Program-made: the position numbers and the translations under genes
Shown here: piece by piece, positions 31,843 through 33,391 of the stretch
How positions within the stretch are numbered: the stretch's first letter is position 1
Layout: each line of letters begins with the position of its first letter
Source of the DNA: JANSYP01 sp038751255
Lineage (GTDB): Bacteria; Pseudomonadota; Alphaproteobacteria; Rhodobacterales; Rhodobacteraceae
DNA: 33,391 bases
Direction of reading: 5' to 3'
Assembly (NCBI GenBank): GCA_038751255.1
Contig: JBCDGN010000039.1
Location: forward strand, 1-33,391
Notes under the pieces: generated by a model
The model's input: the letters and a program-made list of their open reading frames with translations, nothing else
Database searches by the model: none
Told to the model about the DNA's origin: nothing

Positions 31843-32874
31843 ATGAAAGCAGTTGTCATTCATGCCGCAAAAGACCTGCGGATTGAGGATCGCCCCTCTG
31901 AAGATCTTCGGGCTGGCCAGGTTCGCATCGCCATGGCCAGCGGTGGCATCTGCGGGTCGGACTTGCATTACTACAACCACGGCGGTTTTGGCCCAATCAA
32001 ATTAAAAGAGCCGATGATCCTCGGTCATGAGGTTGCGGGTCACATCACCGAACTCGGCGAGGGCGTAACCGGGCTCAGGGTTGGGCAATTGGTGGCGATC
32101 TCGCCGTCACGTCCTTGTATGCAGTGCGAATACTGCGCGCGCGCGCAGTACAATCATTGCATGAATATGCGCTTTTACGGGTCGGCCATGCCGTTCCCAC
32201 ATATCCAAGGGGCGTTCCGGCAGGAGTTGATCGCAGAAGCCGTGCAATGCGCCCCGGCAGATGGGCTTACGCCCGGAGAAGCAGCCATGGGAGAACCCTT
32301 GGCTGTGGCGCTTCACGCCACCAAACGCGCTGGCGAAATGCTGGGCAAATCGGTCCTGGTAACCGGATGCGGCCCCATCGGGATCGTCTCAATCCTAGCA
32401 GCGCGGCGCGCCGGTGCTGATCTGATCGTCGCGACCGATCTGAGTGATTTCACGTTAGAGCTCGCACGGAAAGCTGGCGCAGATGAGACTATCAATGTCG
32501 CCAAGTACAGTGATCGGCTCGACCGCTATGCAAAAGGCAAAGGCAGCTTCGATCTGCAATATGAATGCTCTGGCGCCGCCCCGGCAATCATCTCAGCAGT
32601 GCCAAGCCTGCGCCCCGGCGCGACGCTTCTCCAGCTGGGTCTCGGCGGAGACATGACGCTGCCCATGCAGGCAATGACAGCAAAAGAGCTGACACTCAAA
32701 GGCTCCTTCCGCTTTCATGAAGAATTCTTTACCGGGGTCAGCTTGATGCAAAAAGGCTATATCGATGTGAAGCCCTTTATCTCGCATCAGCTTAGACTGT
32801 CCGATGCCAAAGAAGCCTTTGAGCTTGCCTCTGACCGCAGCCAGGCCATGAAAGTGCAGCTTCAGTTTTCTTGA
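31843..32874 (+). CDS. idnD: zinc-dependent L-idonate 5-dehydrogenase-like enzyme
   Basis: A 343-residue medium-chain dehydrogenase. Catalytic zinc ligands are C37 (GGICGSDLHYY) and H62-E63 (LGHEVAG), with E151 (GEPLAVALH). The four structural-zinc cysteines are C92, C95, C98 and C106. The NAD site is GCGPIG (175-180). MRFYGSAMPFPHIQGAF and LKGSFRFHEEF closely follow E. coli IdnD. It oxidises L-idonate to 5-ketogluconate, which the IdnO-like enzyme can reduce to gluconate. ATG 31843 has only a weak upstream site (GAAAGG). A 6-bp hairpin overlaps its stop codon. Assignment is by recalled similarity; other polyol or sugar-acid substrates are possible. Confidence 0.88.
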   Translation: MKAVVIHAAKDLRIEDRPSEDLRAGQVRIAMASGGICGSDLHYYNHGGFGPIKLKEPMILGHEVAGHITELGEGVTGLRVGQLVAISPSRPCMQCEYCARAQYNHCMNMRFYGSAMPFPHIQGAFRQELIAEAVQCAPADGLTPGEAAMGEPLAVALHATKRAGEMLGKSVLVTGCGPIGIVSILAARRAGADLIVATDLSDFTLELARKAGADETINVAKYSDRLDRYAKGKGSFDLQYECSGAAPAIISAVPSLRPGATLLQLGLGGDMTLPMQAMTAKELTLKGSFRFHEEFFTGVSLMQKGYIDVKPFISHQLRLSDAKEAFELASDRSQAMKVQLQFS

Positions 32875-32888
32875 GAGCCTGTCTCTCA
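32872..32888 (+). terminator. weak hairpin overlapping the idnD-like stop
   Basis: TGAGAG (32872-32877) and CTCTCA (32883-32888) form a 6-bp stem with a 5-nt loop that includes the stop codon. No T run follows. A second small stem, CGAAG/CTTCG, is at 32929-32943. Either may help end the operon; the evidence is thin. Confidence 0.3.
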
Positions 32889-32974
32889 GGAAGCCTCGCG
32901 CGCTCTCGCAAATCGGCGAAAACTTCAACGAAGGCTAGCTTCGACCTCGGTCTAAACGATTGACGTGTGAGCGC

Positions 32975-33100
32975 CTACTTCAGGCGCGTCGCAATGATGA
33001 TGAATAGTATCTGCGCAAGTACCAATCCGATCACCACACCAGTCCAGCCTGCTAGGGCTTCCAATTGACCCAAAATGAGTGCCCCGGCCAACCCGCCCGT
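32975..33100 (-). pseudogene. C-terminal end of a membrane transporter (MFS-like), truncated
   Basis: On the minus strand about 41 residues, from TGGLAGALILGQLEALAGW through VVIGLVLAQILFIIIATRLK to a stop, look like the last one or two transmembrane helices of a major-facilitator-type transporter. Reading further upstream, the sequence changes abruptly near 33100 into the antisense of an IS630 transposase, so the gene has lost its 5' part here. The family call rests on hydrophobic pattern only. Confidence 0.5.
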
Positions 33101-33101
33101 A

Positions 33102-33314
33102 CGCGACGTCCGCGCATGGTTCCTGCTCTTGCCGCCGTTTTCCCCCGATCTGAACCCGATTGAGATGGCGTTCTCAAAGCTCAAAGCGCTGATCCGAAAG
33201 GCAGCGGCTCGAACCTATGACGCGCTTTGGACTGCTGTAGGTAATGCCTGTGATCTCTTCACAGACGAAAAATGCTTCAACTTCTTCAAAGTCGCAGGAT
33301 ATGGAACCGATTAA
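33102..33314 (+). pseudogene. IS630-family transposase, C-terminal fragment
   Basis: About 65 residues match the end of IS630-type DDE transposases: FLLLPPFSPDLNPIE carries the final catalytic glutamate, followed by MAFSKLKALIRKAAARTYDA and a tail ending GYGTD. An open reading frame begins at ATG 33075, but family similarity starts only around 33110. The preceding two-thirds of the transposase, including its two Asp residues, are absent. It is a remnant, not an active element. No clear terminal inverted repeats can be assigned within the window. Confidence 0.85.
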
Positions 33315-33391
33315 ATGTCAATGGCGGTGAGAAAACCGGCCACCATGGCGGCGTAAAATCCAGCCACTTGTCGTAGAGCGGTGTTTGTTGG
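33314..33391 (-). pseudogene. possible second piece of the interrupted membrane protein gene (runs off the window)
   Basis: The minus strand from the window edge reads TALRQVAGFYAAMVAGFLTA then ID, a hydrophobic helix-like stretch, before meeting a stop at 33311-33313 inside the transposase end. It is in the same reading frame as the transporter C-terminus at 32975-33100. It may be the upstream part of that gene, split by the IS630 remnant, or unrelated sequence. Confidence 0.3.

Noticed and set aside
33075..33314. A complete 79-codon transposase gene
   Set aside because: Only the C-terminal third of the IS630 transposase is recognisable; the first ten or so codons read through flanking sequence.
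1..33391. CRISPR arrays, tRNA or rRNA genes, riboswitches, phage genes
   Set aside because: No regularly spaced long repeats, cloverleaf-like sequences, rRNA stretches or phage structural genes were recognised on reading; a tRNA or Rfam scan was not possible.

Overview
This is a high-GC stretch of carbohydrate-catabolism genes. The protein families and their organisation (dense ABC sugar importers, GntR-like LacI regulators, a Caulobacter-type IlvD/Edd sugar-acid dehydratase) suggest an alphaproteobacterium, most likely a member of the Rhodobacteraceae (Roseobacter-like). That taxonomic call is inferred from gene content only. I see no rRNA, tRNA, CRISPR array or phage genes.

Layout. (1) 182-9077, + strand: a Gfo/Idh/MocA dehydrogenase, then a MalEFGK-type ABC importer (binding protein, two permeases, a 65-residue membrane protein, a small VOC protein, two different ATPases), ending in a fused DhaK-DhaL ketose kinase. 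This looks like a polyol or ketose uptake and phosphorylation unit. (2) 9089-17132: a GntR-like LacI regulator facing a + strand operon of two consecutive Rbs-type ABC importers, each ordered ATPase, permease, binding protein. Two matching operators lie in the divergent promoter region. The second binding protein strongly resembles LuxP, the AI-2 binding protein of Vibrio, but with several pocket residues changed. (3) 17203-21420: a GlcG/HbpS-like protein divergent from an SMP-30 lactonase, a PfkB (KDG-kinase-like) kinase and a XylD-like sugar-acid dehydratase. (4) 21414-23463, - strand: two tandem LacI-family regulators. (5) 23597-28743, + strand: a second MalEFGK-type importer followed by a cytochrome b561-like membrane protein. 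(6) 28785-32874: divergent operons encoding an IdnO-like 5-ketogluconate reductase, a beta-hydroxyacid dehydrogenase and a small EthD-like protein on the - strand, and a D-2-hydroxyacid dehydrogenase plus an IdnD-like L-idonate 5-dehydrogenase on the + strand. (7) The right edge holds the 3' end of a probable transporter gene abutting a 3' remnant of an IS630-family transposase.

How the parts work together. The palindrome GTTATCGATAAC, exact twice and once with one mismatch, occurs in three divergent promoter regions of parts 3, 5 and 6. These parts therefore look like one regulon controlled by one or both tandem LacI regulators. The predicted route is L-idonate to 5-ketogluconate (IdnD-like), to D-gluconate (IdnO-like), with ketogluconate reduction and lactone hydrolysis feeding in, then dehydration to 2-keto-3-deoxygluconate and phosphorylation to KDPG. 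No KDPG aldolase is in the window. Part 2 has a different but related operator, GTTACGGGTAAC, close to the E. coli GntR site. All four periplasmic binding-protein genes are followed at once by an RNA hairpin, which may set a high ratio of binding protein to membrane components. The least expected items are the LuxP-like protein in a sugar ABC operon, the apparent match between LacI recognition-helix residues and operator type, and the b561 gene appended to an ABC transporter operon.
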